Origin: Streptomyces sp. NBC_01788
Lineage (GTDB): Bacteria > Actinomycetota > Actinomycetes > Streptomycetales > Streptomycetaceae
DNA: 64,000 nucleotides
Direction: 5' to 3'
NCBI RefSeq assembly: GCF_035917575.1
Contig: NZ_CP109090.1
Coordinates: forward strand, 2,852,001-2,916,000
The notes beneath the pieces were generated by a model. The model did not search any database and was not told where the DNA came from. It worked only from the letters and a program-made list of their open reading frames with translations. Positions 53,219-61,147 of this stretch are shown here, one piece after another (within the stretch, counting starts at the first letter, position 1; every line of letters begins with the position of its first letter). A program made the position numbers and the translations under genes.

Positions 53219-53878
53219 ATGACTTCCGCCACCGCCGCCGATTACGGCTGGATACGTTCCTCGTCCTCGCTGTTCGCGTATGGATTGGAGTTCGGGTACA
53301 CCCTGACGCTGGTGCGGGGAGTCTCGCCTTCGGAGTTGCTCCGGATCGTGGAGGCCGAGCCGCGAGGTGTGTGTCAGGGGCTGAGCAAGTTCATCGAGGC
53401 ACAGCACGAGTTCTTGGACGGGTACGAGGAGTGGCCCGAAGCCTTCCTCGCGGGAGCGTTCACCGCGCAGGGCGAGGGAGGGGACTGGACTCTTGCCCTG
53501 GAGTTCGGAGGCGATCTGGGCACGCGCCCGCGCCTCATGGAGGCACTCTCCGCCGGGACACGTGCTGTCTCGCATTCGAGCAACGGGGGGAAGCCCATGC
53601 ACTTCTTCCACTGGTACGAAGAGGGGGAGTTGCGGACGACTTTCGAGTGGCCCGCAGACAGGACCGGCAGCACTCCCGATGCGCTGACCCCCCTGATGCT
53701 GGAGGTCGGCCTCAACCCGTCGGGGGACGAAGATCCCGATGTCGACAGGAAGGCAGCGGTTCTGGCGCTGGCAGAGCGCCTCACGGGTGTACGGGTGACC
53801 GAGGAGCTACTGGCGGAGGCCGACTACCAGGTGGGGGAAGTCCCGGAGGAACCCGTCGAGGAGTGGCAGAGCAAGTAG
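53219..53878 (+). CDS. DUF6461-like protein (defence/accessory-type, lower GC)
   Basis: A 219-residue soluble protein starting at an ATG (MTSATAADYGWIRSSSSLFA). The N-terminal pattern 'TLTLVRGVSPSELLRIVEAE', central 'WTLALEFGG', and the C-terminal 'FEWPADRTGSTPDALTPLML' followed by 'VLALAERLTGVRVTEELLA' resemble the DUF6461 family, which is common in Streptomyces accessory regions; I know no function. Codons use more A and T than neighbouring genes. With its place just after a tRNA gene this suggests horizontal gain, though no integrase or attachment duplication is seen in the window. Confidence 0.75.
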   Translation: MTSATAADYGWIRSSSSLFAYGLEFGYTLTLVRGVSPSELLRIVEAEPRGVCQGLSKFIEAQHEFLDGYEEWPEAFLAGAFTAQGEGGDWTLALEFGGDLGTRPRLMEALSAGTRAVSHSSNGGKPMHFFHWYEEGELRTTFEWPADRTGSTPDALTPLMLEVGLNPSGDEDPDVDRKAAVLALAERLTGVRVTEELLAEADYQVGEVPEEPVEEWQSK

Positions 53879-53922
53879 TTACAGGGTGGTGCGCGGCACG
53901 CGGGGCGGTGACCGGGGCCGCC

Positions 53923-56682
53923 TCATAGTGCGTCGTCGCTCCACTGGTCGAGCAGGTCCTCGTCCGCGGGGCCGTCGGACGGTGCCGCCCCGCCGTGCAG
54001 GGGCTGCTCGGTCCAGATGACCTTACCGGTGGGGGTGTACCGGGTTCCCCAGCGCTCGGCGTACCGGGCGATGAGGAACAGGCCGCGTCCGCCCTCGTCC
54101 GTGGTCGCCGCGTAGCGCAGGTGGGGCGAGGTGCTGCTGCCGTCCGAGACCTCGCAGATCAGCTTGCGGTCGCGCAGCAGCCGGACGTGGATGGGGTCAC
54201 TGCCGTAGCGGATGGCGTTGGTGACCAGTTCGCTGAGGACGAGCTCGGTCGTGAAGCTGGCGTCCTCAAGGCCCCAGTCCTTCAGCTGCCGGGCGACATC
54301 GGCGCGGACGCGGGAGACGGCCGCGGGGTCGCGCGGCACGTCCCAGTCGGCGACCAGGCCGGGATCGAGTACGCGGGTACGGGCGACCAGCAGGGCGATG
54401 TCGTCGCTCGCGCGGTCCGGAGGGAGGGCGTCGAGCACAGCCTGGCAGGTCTGCTCCGGCGACCGGTCGGGATGGGCCAGCGCGGCACTCAGGAGTTCGA
54501 GGCCTGTGCCGATGTCCCGTTCGCGGTTCTCGACGAGTCCGTCCGTGTAGAGGACCAGCCGGCTCCCCTCGGGCAGCCGCAGTTCGGTGGCCTCGAAGGG
54601 GAGGCCGCCCAGGCCCAGAGGCGGGCCCGCGGGCAGGTCCGGGAAGGTCGCGGTGCCGTCCGGGTGGACGAGGGCGGGCGGCGGGTGGCCGGCACGGGCC
54701 AGGGAGCAGGCGCCCGAGGACGGGTCGTAGACGGCGTACAGGCAGGTGGCGCCGGTGAGTCCCTCCTCACCGCCTCCGGCCTCGCCGTCCCGGTCGAGCC
54801 GGGCCACCAGGTCGTCCAGGCGGCCCAGCAGCTCGTCCGGGGCGAGGTCCAGGGTGGAGAAGTTGTGCACCGCGATGCGCAGCCGTCCCATGGTGGCCGC
54901 CGCGTGCAGTCCGTGCCCCACCACGTCGCCGACCACCAGGGCCACCCGGGCTCCGGACAGCTCGATCACGTCGAACCAGTCCCCGCCCACCCCCGCCTGG
55001 GCGGGCAGATAGCGGTAGGCCACCTCGAGGGCGCCCAGTTCGGGCAGGGCGCGGGGCAGAAGGCTGCGTTGCAGGGTGACCGCCATGGTGTGCTCGCGCG
55101 TGTAGCGGCGGGCGTTGTCGAGGGCTACGGCGGCCCGGGCGGCCAGTTCCTCGGCGAACGGCACGTCCTCCTCGTCGAAGCGCTCCCCCTGCTGGCAGCG
55201 CCAGAAGTCCACCACCCCCAGCACCATGCCGCGGGCGCGCAGCGGCACCGCGATCAGGGAGTGGATGCCGCGCTCCAGGAGACGCGGCGCGCGATCGGGA
55301 TCCGCCGTCTGCCAGTCCCGCGCGGACGTCAGATCCGCCACGAGCACCCCTCGGCCGGTCTCCGCGCACCGGGCCTGCGGCGTGCTGGGCGTGAAACTGA
55401 GCCGCCTGCCCACCTCTGTCAGCGGCCGGTACCCGGAAGGGCCCCGCACCGCGGCCCGGCGCACTTCGTCGATCGTCCCGGTCGGCTCCTGGCCGCTCAG
55501 GACCTCCTCCGCCAGTTCCACGGTGACGACGTCGGCGAAGCCGGGAACGGCCACGTCCGCCAGTTCCTGCGCGGTGCGCGACACGTCCAGGGTGGTGCCG
55601 ATCTTCACGCCGGCGTCGTAGAGGAGTTTCAGGCGCTCGCGTGCCACTTCGGCGCGTCCCGACAGTGCCCGCAGCTCCGTGGTGTCCCTGAGGGTCACCA
55701 CACTGCCCGCGTATCCGCCGTACGGGGCGGTGGGCCGCTTGTTGACCGCGAGCAGGCGGTCGGCCGTGAGGTGGACCTCGTCGCTGGCCGTGCGTTCCGA
55801 TATCAGCAGTTCGGCGATGCCGGTGTCCAGGGGCAGGTCGGTGACCTTGTGGCCCTCCGCGTCCGGCGGCAGTTCCAGCAGCCGCTGCGCCTCGTCGTTG
55901 GCGAGCAGCAGCCGTCCGTCGCCCCCGACGATCAGCACGCCCTCGCGCACCGCGTGCAGCACGGCGTCGTGGTGGTCGTACATCCGCGTCATCTCGGCCG
56001 GTCCCAGGCCGTGGGTCTGGCGCAGCAGCCGCCGGCTCACCAGTGCGGTGCCGCCCGCGGCCAGGGCCAGCGCCCCGGCCGCCGTCCCCAGCAGGACCGG
56101 AAGCTGGCGGCCTGCCGTGCTCTCCACCCTCTGGACCGTGATCGCGACCGCTACGGTGCCGACGGCCGCGCCCCCCGGCCTGGTGACGGGGACGTACGAG
56201 ACCACCGAGCGTCCCTGGGTGGTCCGCAGGACATGGGTGACGGCGGAGTGCGGCGGTTTACGGGGACCGAGGACCGGTTTGCCGATGAGGGCCGGGTTGG
56301 AGTGGGTGTACCGGATCCCGTCCTTGGAGTAGATGACGACGAGGTCGACATCGGCCCCCTTCATGATCTTCTGCGCGACGGGCTGAAGCACCTTGGAGGG
56401 GTCGGGGCCGGTCATCGCCTTCAGCGTGTCCGGCGCATACGCCAGTGTCTCGGCGATGCCGAGGGAGCGTTCGCGGGCGTCCTTGGTGCTGTCGTCCCCG
56501 GCCTGGAGCACGAGGGCGATCAGCGCGGCTGCGACGATCAGGACCGCGATGACCACTTGCAGCAGGAACACCTGGCCGGCGACGCTGCGCGGCCTGAACA
56601 GGGACCGCAGTCGCCCCGGGGGCGGCTGCGGCGAGTTGTCGCGCCCGCCGCGCCGGAGAGATCGACGGGAGTGTGCGATCAC
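53923..56682 (-). CDS. Membrane-bound SpoIIE-type phosphatase with Cache, PAS, GAF and HATPase domains
   Basis: A 919-residue signalling protein from a GTG. Order: an N-terminal membrane helix (FLLQVVIAVLIVAAALIALV, about 40-60); an extracytoplasmic single-Cache/PAS sensor like those of CitA/DcuS ('DLVVIYSKDGIRYTHSNPAL'); a second helix (LLGTAAGALALAAGG); a PAS domain; a GAF domain; a PP2C/SpoIIE phosphatase (GGDWFDVIEL, 'VGDVVGHGLHAAATMGRLR', 'SDDIALLVART'); and an anti-sigma-type HATPase (ELVLSELVTNAIRYG, 'DEGGRGLFLIARYAERWG'). Such proteins act on anti-anti-sigma factors through both phosphatase and kinase modules. The sensor suggests a carboxylate-like signal. No partner sigma or anti-sigma genes are nearby. 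Confidence 0.9.
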   Translation of the reverse strand: MIAHSRRSLRRGGRDNSPQPPPGRLRSLFRPRSVAGQVFLLQVVIAVLIVAAALIALVLQAGDDSTKDARERSLGIAETLAYAPDTLKAMTGPDPSKVLQPVAQKIMKGADVDLVVIYSKDGIRYTHSNPALIGKPVLGPRKPPHSAVTHVLRTTQGRSVVSYVPVTRPGGAAVGTVAVAITVQRVESTAGRQLPVLLGTAAGALALAAGGTALVSRRLLRQTHGLGPAEMTRMYDHHDAVLHAVREGVLIVGGDGRLLLANDEAQRLLELPPDAEGHKVTDLPLDTGIAELLISERTASDEVHLTADRLLAVNKRPTAPYGGYAGSVVTLRDTTELRALSGRAEVARERLKLLYDAGVKIGTTLDVSRTAQELADVAVPGFADVVTVELAEEVLSGQEPTGTIDEVRRAAVRGPSGYRPLTEVGRRLSFTPSTPQARCAETGRGVLVADLTSARDWQTADPDRAPRLLERGIHSLIAVPLRARGMVLGVVDFWRCQQGERFDEEDVPFAEELAARAAVALDNARRYTREHTMAVTLQRSLLPRALPELGALEVAYRYLPAQAGVGGDWFDVIELSGARVALVVGDVVGHGLHAAATMGRLRIAVHNFSTLDLAPDELLGRLDDLVARLDRDGEAGGGEEGLTGATCLYAVYDPSSGACSLARAGHPPPALVHPDGTATFPDLPAGPPLGLGGLPFEATELRLPEGSRLVLYTDGLVENRERDIGTGLELLSAALAHPDRSPEQTCQAVLDALPPDRASDDIALLVARTRVLDPGLVADWDVPRDPAAVSRVRADVARQLKDWGLEDASFTTELVLSELVTNAIRYGSDPIHVRLLRDRKLICEVSDGSSTSPHLRYAATTDEGGRGLFLIARYAERWGTRYTPTGKVIWTEQPLHGGAAPSDGPADEDLLDQWSDDAL

Positions 56683-56844
56683 TTTTCCATTTTGCGCCCT
56701 GTGTCCCAGTCGGCATTCCGGCGACGGCGTGGTGGAGCGCACCACGGCCGGCACTACGGACTACGGATGTGGGTGGTCCTGAGCCGGCTGCTTCACGGGC
56801 GGGTGCGGGCCCCGGTCACGCGCGCCGCGCCGCGCCGCCTGGCC

Positions 56845-56868
56845 GGGGCGGGGCGGGGCGGGGCGGGC
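56845..56868 (+). repeat. GGGGC tandem run (possible G-quadruplex)
   Basis: Four perfect GGGGC units (56845-56864) plus GGGC, in the 218-base spacer upstream of the SpoIIE-type gene. Four G4 tracts with one-base loops satisfy the quadruplex rule on the plus strand, which is the template strand for the minus-strand genes here. Confidence 0.7.
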
Positions 56869-56900
56869 AGGACCGCGCCCCGGCCCGCGGACCGGGGCGG

Positions 56901-57416
56901 CTACAGGCCGAGGCCGGGGCCGGCCGTCAGGTCGGCGCCGGGGGTGGTGCGCAGGACGGGGGCGAGGACGACCAGTTCCGGTTGCTTGAAGGTGGGCAGT
57001 TCGCCGGGGCTCGGGTTGGTCAGGGGGGCGTCCAGGGCCAGTCCCGGGGTCAGGGTCCGGACGTCGGAGGCGGGCAGGCCGACGTCGACGTGGTCGAAGC
57101 CGTCGTCGAGGGCGTGGGCCAGCGGGGCGCGCAGCTCCAGGCCGGGCAGGCCGCCGTCGACCGGCAGTCGCGGCACGGTGTGCTCGGGCAGGAGCCGTCC
57201 CTCGACGAAGCGCGGGGGCTCCGGCACGACCGGCGCGGGCAGCGGCACCTGGCCGCCGACCTCGGGCAGTTCCGTGCCGAGGGCCGTCTCCGCGCCGCCC
57301 AGCGGGACGGGGACGGGAACCGTGCCGGCCGCGGCGGCGGGGGTCGCGGCCGCGCCCATGGCTGCCGCGATGCCCGTGATGACGGCGGCGAGGGTTCCTC
57401 GAGTGGTCGACTTCAT
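56901..57416 (-). CDS. Secreted protein of unknown function next to the chaplins
   Basis: A 171-residue protein with an evident Sec signal peptide (MKSTTRGTLAAVITGIAAAM, cleavage near 'PAAAAG'). The mature part is rich in Pro, Leu, Val and Gly with short acidic patches ('VEGRLLPEHTVPRLPVDGGL', 'ALDDGFDHVDVGLPASDV'), has no cysteine and no domain I recognise. Similar small secreted proteins often lie near chaplin genes; a role at the hyphal surface is a guess. Confidence 0.75.
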   Translation of the reverse strand: MKSTTRGTLAAVITGIAAAMGAAATPAAAAGTVPVPVPLGGAETALGTELPEVGGQVPLPAPVVPEPPRFVEGRLLPEHTVPRLPVDGGLPGLELRAPLAHALDDGFDHVDVGLPASDVRTLTPGLALDAPLTNPSPGELPTFKQPELVVLAPVLRTTPGADLTAGPGLGL

Positions 57417-57568
57417 GTCAGGTACGGTCCTTTTCCGGGTTCGGGGCTCGACGTCCGTACCGTCCAACGATCCTGACGCCACCAGCAGCACGGGATTCCC
57501 CCGAGTGCCGCAGTAGTACGACGGTTCACCGGCCGGTACGGAGGCGCCGAGCTGACGCCTCACGTGGC

Positions 57569-57850
57569 TCAGCGCTGGAGCGCGAGGCCGCCGAGCAGTG
57601 GTTTCGGGGCGTTCAGCGTCTTGGTGGCGCCGTTCACCGTGTGGAGCACTGAGTTCCGGTTCTCGGTGTCGAGGGCGTTGGACTGCTGCTGCAACGGCAT
57701 GACGTCGACGGGGCCCTTGGTGAGCGTGTTCACGGCGCCGGCGAGGCTGTGGGGCGTGAGGTCGGCGGAGTTCTGGGCGAACGCGGGCGCGGCGGCGCCG
57801 GTGAGGGCCAGGGAACCTGCCAGGACGGCGGCAGCCTTCAGGGACTTCAT
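57569..57850 (-). CDS. Small secreted protein of unknown function
   Basis: A 93-residue protein. The signal peptide is MKSLKAAAVLAGSLALTGAA, cleaved near 'PAFAQN'. The mature 65 residues include 'HSLAGAVNTLTKGPVDVMPL' and end 'KPLLGGLALQR', with no cysteine. The spacing of hydrophobic residues hints at an amphipathic surface peptide, but it is neither a chaplin nor a rodlin by sequence. It lies between the other secreted protein and the first chaplin, on the same strand. Confidence 0.75.
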   Translation of the reverse strand: MKSLKAAAVLAGSLALTGAAAPAFAQNSADLTPHSLAGAVNTLTKGPVDVMPLQQQSNALDTENRNSVLHTVNGATKTLNAPKPLLGGLALQR

Positions 57851-57991
57851 CGTGTTCCTTTCTTCGGCGGCGTCGGTCACCGCGGGGGTTTGTGCCGCCG
57901 TGTCCAACGAGCACCGGCCGGACCGGAAACCCCGGCGGCGCGAAATCGCCGGGCCCTCGTGCGGGACCCGGCGACGCATGGGGCTGTGACA

Positions 57992-58038
57992 CGGCCGGCC
58001 GCCGTCCCCGGAGGAAACCGGGGGACGGCGGCCGGCCG
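57992..58038 (-). terminator. Strong terminator after the first chaplin gene
   Basis: A 20-bp stem with one bulged G: CGGCCGGCCGCCGTCCCCGG pairs with the segment 58018-58038, loop AGGAAA. It begins 18 bases beyond the chaplin stop on the minus strand. Confidence 0.88.
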
Positions 58039-58056
58039 GACGAATACGCGCGGACG

Positions 58057-58296
58057 TCAGCCGTTGACGCAGGCGTTGCCGAACGCCGGGTTCAGCACGC
58101 CGATGACGTCGATGCTGTTGCCGCAGACGTTGACCGGGACGTGCACGGGAACCTGGACGACGTTGCCCGACAGCACGCCCGGGGAGTTGGCGGCGCCGCC
58201 GGTCGCGCCGCTGCTGGCGGCGGCGATGCCGGCACCACCGGCGACGGCCGCGGCGGCGACGGAGGTAAGGACAAGGCCCTTGGCGATACGCGACAT
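58057..58296 (-). CDS. Short chaplin
   Basis: A 79-residue secreted amphipathic protein. A signal peptide (MSRIAKGLVLTSVAAAAVAG, cleavage near 'IAAASS') is followed by one chaplin domain, 'ANSPGVLSGNVVQVPVHVPV' then 'NVCGNSIDVIGVLNPAFGNA' and CVNG. Two cysteines make the usual disulfide. Chaplins assemble into amyloid fibrils at the air-water interface and coat aerial hyphae and spores. The short form has no cell-wall anchor and is expected to diffuse and assemble with the anchored form encoded upstream. Confidence 0.95.
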   Translation of the reverse strand: MSRIAKGLVLTSVAAAAVAGGAGIAAASSGATGGAANSPGVLSGNVVQVPVHVPVNVCGNSIDVIGVLNPAFGNACVNG

Positions 58297-59213
58297 GGAG
58301 AAGTGCTCCTTGGGGTTGATGCAAAAACACCCGGGCGGGATGCCCGGCGCTGTGTCAACGCGCGGCGCTCCCGCGAGTTGTGCCGCCAAAGGAGTGATAT
58401 CGAAAGTTCCGGGGCGTACGGGCGGGTTGCGCGCCGGGGGTCACGGGGACGCGCCAGGGGCGGGCGGCCGACGGCACGTCGGGAGTGGGGACGCGACCGG
58501 ATCGCGGCGGGCCGGGTCTGAGGGCAGGGCGGGCAAGGCCACTGTCAGGGGCAACCACAAATCAGGGTGGGGGCCGGCAGCAGGCCAGAGGCAGGAACGG
58601 CGGCAGGCTGGGAGCGTGATGGAGCGGGGCTGCGGGGCGCAGTGGAGCCAGCGGCAAGCCGGGGCGCGGGTGGTGGCACGCCGGGGACAGGCCCGCAGCG
58701 GGGCCGCGGCGGGTCTGGGCCGCGGGCGGCCCAAGGCCGGGAATCGCGCGAGGCAACAGCACCCGACGACCGCGACCAGCGGCAAGTCAGAGCGAGGGCG
58801 ATAGCACACTGGGGGCAGGGACGCAGCGTCGTCGGGCCGAGGCCGGGCGTGGAGTGGGGCCAACGGCACGCCACACGGCGGAATCGACGGCGAGCCGGGA
58901 CGGGGACCAGCGGCACGCCAGGAGCACCGGACCCAGTGGGGCCGCGGCTAGCCAGTGCCAGCGCCTCAAGCAGGCCAGCGCCCAGGCATGCCAGGACCTC
59001 GCGCAGAGCTGGGCCGCGGGTGGTCGCTCGTGGCGTCAGCAAGACACACGCCCGGCCCGGCAGCAAGGCCGCACGACGGCCGCCAGCGAGGCAACCGCGT
59101 CGACCGTCTGCAAGACCCCCGACGGAAGTCAGCAAGACCACCACGCCAACCGACTGCAAGACCCCCGACGGAAGTCAACAAGGCCACCGCCCCAGTCGGC
59201 TGTAGAGACGTAA
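58297..59213. other. 917-base non-coding region between chaplin genes
   Basis: No frame on either strand looks like protein; open frames here are Arg/Pro/Ala-rich artefacts of high GC. It contains the promoter and leader of the short chaplin at its left end. At the right end are two 35-base direct repeats (59108-59142 and 59154-59188, two mismatches, 46-base period) beginning CTGCAAGACCCCCGACGG. Scattered AGCGGCA(A/C) motifs occur near 58649, 58778, 58861 and 58909 without a constant period. Confidence 0.6.
59108..59188. repeat. 46-bp-period direct repeat
   Basis: Two copies of a 35-base segment (59108-59142, 59154-59188) that differ at two positions, separated by 11 bases. They lie just downstream of the LAETG-chaplin terminator, in the gap between chaplin genes. 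A fragment GTCAGCAAGAC also occurs near 59035. Confidence 0.8.
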
Positions 59214-59244
59214 ACGGGTGCCGGACGTCGTGTCCGGCACCCGT
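59214..59244 (-). terminator. Terminator of the LAETG-chaplin gene
   Basis: A perfect 13-bp stem, ACGGGTGCCGGAC / GTCCGGCACCCGT, with loop GTCGT. On the minus strand it is followed by TTTA. It lies 27 bases beyond the stop codon. Confidence 0.88.
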
Positions 59245-59271
59245 GGGGGGCCGATGCGGTGGCCCGTGGGT

Positions 59272-59916
59272 TCAGCTCTGGCGCTGAGTCGCCGTGCGGC
59301 CGCGGCGGTAGAGGAACGCGCCGCCGGCGATCAGGGCCGCGCTGGCGGCCGAGGACGCCAGCAGGGCGCCCGTGCCGGTCTCGGCAAGCTGCGGGGCCGC
59401 GTCGGGCGTGCCCTCCTCGAAGGACGCCGGAGCCGGCAGGGTCTGGGCACGCTGGGTCTCTGGCGTCGCCTCGTCCACCCGCGACGGGGTCCCCGCGTCC
59501 GGCGTGGCCTCAACCGGCGTCTGCGCCGGTGTCGTCGGCGTCGCCACAGGCGGCACAGTCGGCGTCGGCGTCGCCACAGGCGGCAGAGTCGGCGTCGCCA
59601 CAGGCGGGACAGTCGGCGTCGGCGTCGCCACAGGCGGCGGCGTGACCCCGGGTGTCGGCACCGCGGTCGGCGCCGAGCCGTTGGCGCAGCGGTTACCGAA
59701 CGCGGGGTTCAGCAGCGCCACCACGTTCACGGTGTTGCCGCAGACGTTGACCGGCACGTGCACGGGAACCTGGAGGACGTTGCCCGAGAGCACACCCGGG
59801 GAGTTCGCGGCGGCACCGTCGGCGTGCGAGTCGGCCAGGGCTGGGCTGCCGTACAGGGTCAGCATGCTCGTCGCGGCGGCGGCCGCGAACACTCCCCTGC
59901 TCAGAGTCTGTCGCAA
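59272..59916 (-). CDS. Sortase-anchored chaplin with a single chaplin domain
   Basis: A 214-residue cell-wall protein. I place the start at a TTG (MRQTLSRGVFAAAAATSMLT) with AGGAAG nine bases ahead, because long chaplins begin this way. A signal peptide ends near 'PALADS'. Then come one chaplin domain (about 33-75, 'ANSPGVLSGNVLQVPVHVPV', two Cys); a Pro/Thr/Val repeat stalk (PPVATPTPTV, from short tandem repeats at about 59535-59640); and a sorting signal, LAETG (about 176-180), membrane helix and RRGRTATQRQS. The long chaplins known from S. coelicolor have two chaplin domains; this one has one on a long stalk. Confidence 0.9.
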   Translation of the reverse strand: MRQTLSRGVFAAAAATSMLTLYGSPALADSHADGAAANSPGVLSGNVLQVPVHVPVNVCGNTVNVVALLNPAFGNRCANGSAPTAVPTPGVTPPPVATPTPTVPPVATPTLPPVATPTPTVPPVATPTTPAQTPVEATPDAGTPSRVDEATPETQRAQTLPAPASFEEGTPDAAPQLAETGTGALLASSAASAALIAGGAFLYRRGRTATQRQS

Positions 59917-59972
59917 TCTCGTTGTCTTCCTGCTTGCAGCCACTCGCTCCGAGCGGCTTGAAGAAGTGGGAA

Positions 59973-60011
59973 GGCCGGCCTTGGGCGAGAGATCGGTGTC
60001 CAAGGCCGGCC
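59973..60011 (-). terminator. Terminator between two chaplin genes
   Basis: A perfect 12-bp stem, GGCCGGCCTTGG / CCAAGGCCGGCC, with a 15-base loop. It lies 35 bases beyond the stop of the chaplin gene at 60047-60274 and upstream of the LAETG-chaplin start. Confidence 0.85.
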
Positions 60012-60046
60012 GTGACACAGCCGGTGCGGCTGGGTGCGCCGGACGG

Positions 60047-60274
60047 TCAGCCGTTGGCGCAGACGTTGCCGAACGTCGGGTTCAGCAGCGCGATGACGTT
60101 GACGGTGTTGCCGCAGACGTTGACCGGCACGTGCACGGGAACCTGGACGACGTTGCCCGAGAGCACGCCCGGGGAGTTCGTGGCGGTACCCGCGGCTCCG
60201 GAGTCGGCGAAGGCGGGGCCCGCCATGCCCAGGGCCACGATGGCGCCGGTGACGACAGCAACGCTCTTCTTCAT
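60047..60274 (-). CDS. Short chaplin
   Basis: A 75-residue secreted chaplin. A signal peptide (MKKSVAVVTGAIVALGMAGP, cleavage near 'AFADSG') precedes one chaplin domain, 'TNSPGVLSGNVVQVPVHVPV' then 'NVCGNTVNVIALLNPTFGNV' and CANG. AAGGGAA lies before the ATG. The chaplin-domain DNA is almost identical to that of the other two chaplin genes. Its function is as for the other short chaplin: surfactant amyloid coating of aerial structures. Confidence 0.95.
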   Translation of the reverse strand: MKKSVAVVTGAIVALGMAGPAFADSGAAGTATNSPGVLSGNVVQVPVHVPVNVCGNTVNVIALLNPTFGNVCANG

Positions 60275-60526
60275 GAATTGTTCCCTTCTTGGGGTCGATG
60301 CCCCGATGGCGGTCTGAAACCGAGTGAACACAACCGATACGGTCGTGATGCTGAACGAGGAATAGCCGTAATGGGAAAACGCGGAACGTGAGTCGCCGAG
60401 CACTTCACTCGTTTGACCCGCGCGACCATACGATTCACCCTCGACTGCATTGTCTGGAAAGGGTTCTTCGGAAAGGTACGGGCAGCCCCCGGCAAAGCGG
60501 CGGGCCCTGGGCGGACCTGATCCGGT

Positions 60527-60655
60527 TCAGCTCCCGGTACTGGCGGAGAGGACCGACAGATCGTCGCCGATGGCGAGCGCCGCGGGAGCGGCCGCCACCG
60601 GCATACCGGCGACAGGGGCGGCGGCTGCCGCGGCGACCTTTGCCTTCTTGAGCAC
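60527..60655 (-). pseudogene. Mini-rodlin: rodlin signal peptide joined to rodlin C-terminus
   Basis: A 42-codon frame from a GTG with AAAGGAA upstream, MLKKAKVAAAAAAPVAGMPV then AAAPAALAIGDDLSVLSAST and GS. The first 32 residues match the rodlin signal peptide and mature start (MLKKA.VAAAAAA.. to AIGDD), and the last ten match the rodlin C-terminus (..ISVLSANGN). The roughly 90 residues between are missing without a frameshift. It is therefore an internally deleted rodlin gene, or a real mini-protein of about 14 mature residues. The rodlin comparison is from memory. Confidence 0.7.
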
Positions 60656-60879
60656 TGCCCGTTCCTTTCCTCGTAGCGACGCACGTCCTACGACTTCATC
60701 AACCCGGTGCGGCATGTTTGGTTGCGGGGGTTCACCCGCTTGGACCCCACCGCATTCAAAACTGAGGAAAATCACGGGAGTCCAAAAAACACACAAGCAG
60801 TCCGGATCGTCGACCGGCGGAGTGTTCAGTGCCGCGGCGGTGACGGCTCCGGATGAGGGCGTACGTACCCCGGGGCATT

Positions 60880-61115
60880 CCTGTGCCGGGGCGCCGTCGG
60901 CAAATCACGAGAGCGCCCGATGGGGGAGAAAACGAGGAGCGCTGCTGGAACCTCGCCGGTCCATGCCGCGACCGGAACCACGGAGAACATCAGGAAGGAC
61001 ACCGCGGCAGCGGTCAGCATGGCCGGCTTGCGCCGCATCCGGTCCACCCAGGCTCCGACGGAGAGACCGATAATCAACCACGGCAGCCAGGCCGAGGCGC
61101 TCAGTACCCGAACCC
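60880..61115 (-). pseudogene. Relic of a major facilitator transporter
   Basis: The minus-strand frame 'VLSASAWLPWLIIGLSVGAW' followed by VDRMRRKPAMLTAAAVSFLM and FSVVPVAAWTGEV is the typical MFS segment with the loop-2/3 motif G..VDR..RRP. Both sides break off: upstream it runs into the ABC permease 3' region, and downstream into unrelated sequence. There is no plausible start or the remaining ten helices. It is a decayed gene fragment between the chaplin/rodlin cluster and the ABC operon. Confidence 0.7.
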
Positions 61116-61147
61116 CTCGCGCCCGACTCCGCCGCGGGCAGGGGCTT

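Noticed and set aside
58545..59159. A 204-codon minus-strand frame in the chaplin gap
   Set aside because: It is Arg/Pro/Ala/Cys-rich without a signal peptide, domain or ribosome binding site, and neighbouring frames are equally open; I treat the region as non-coding.
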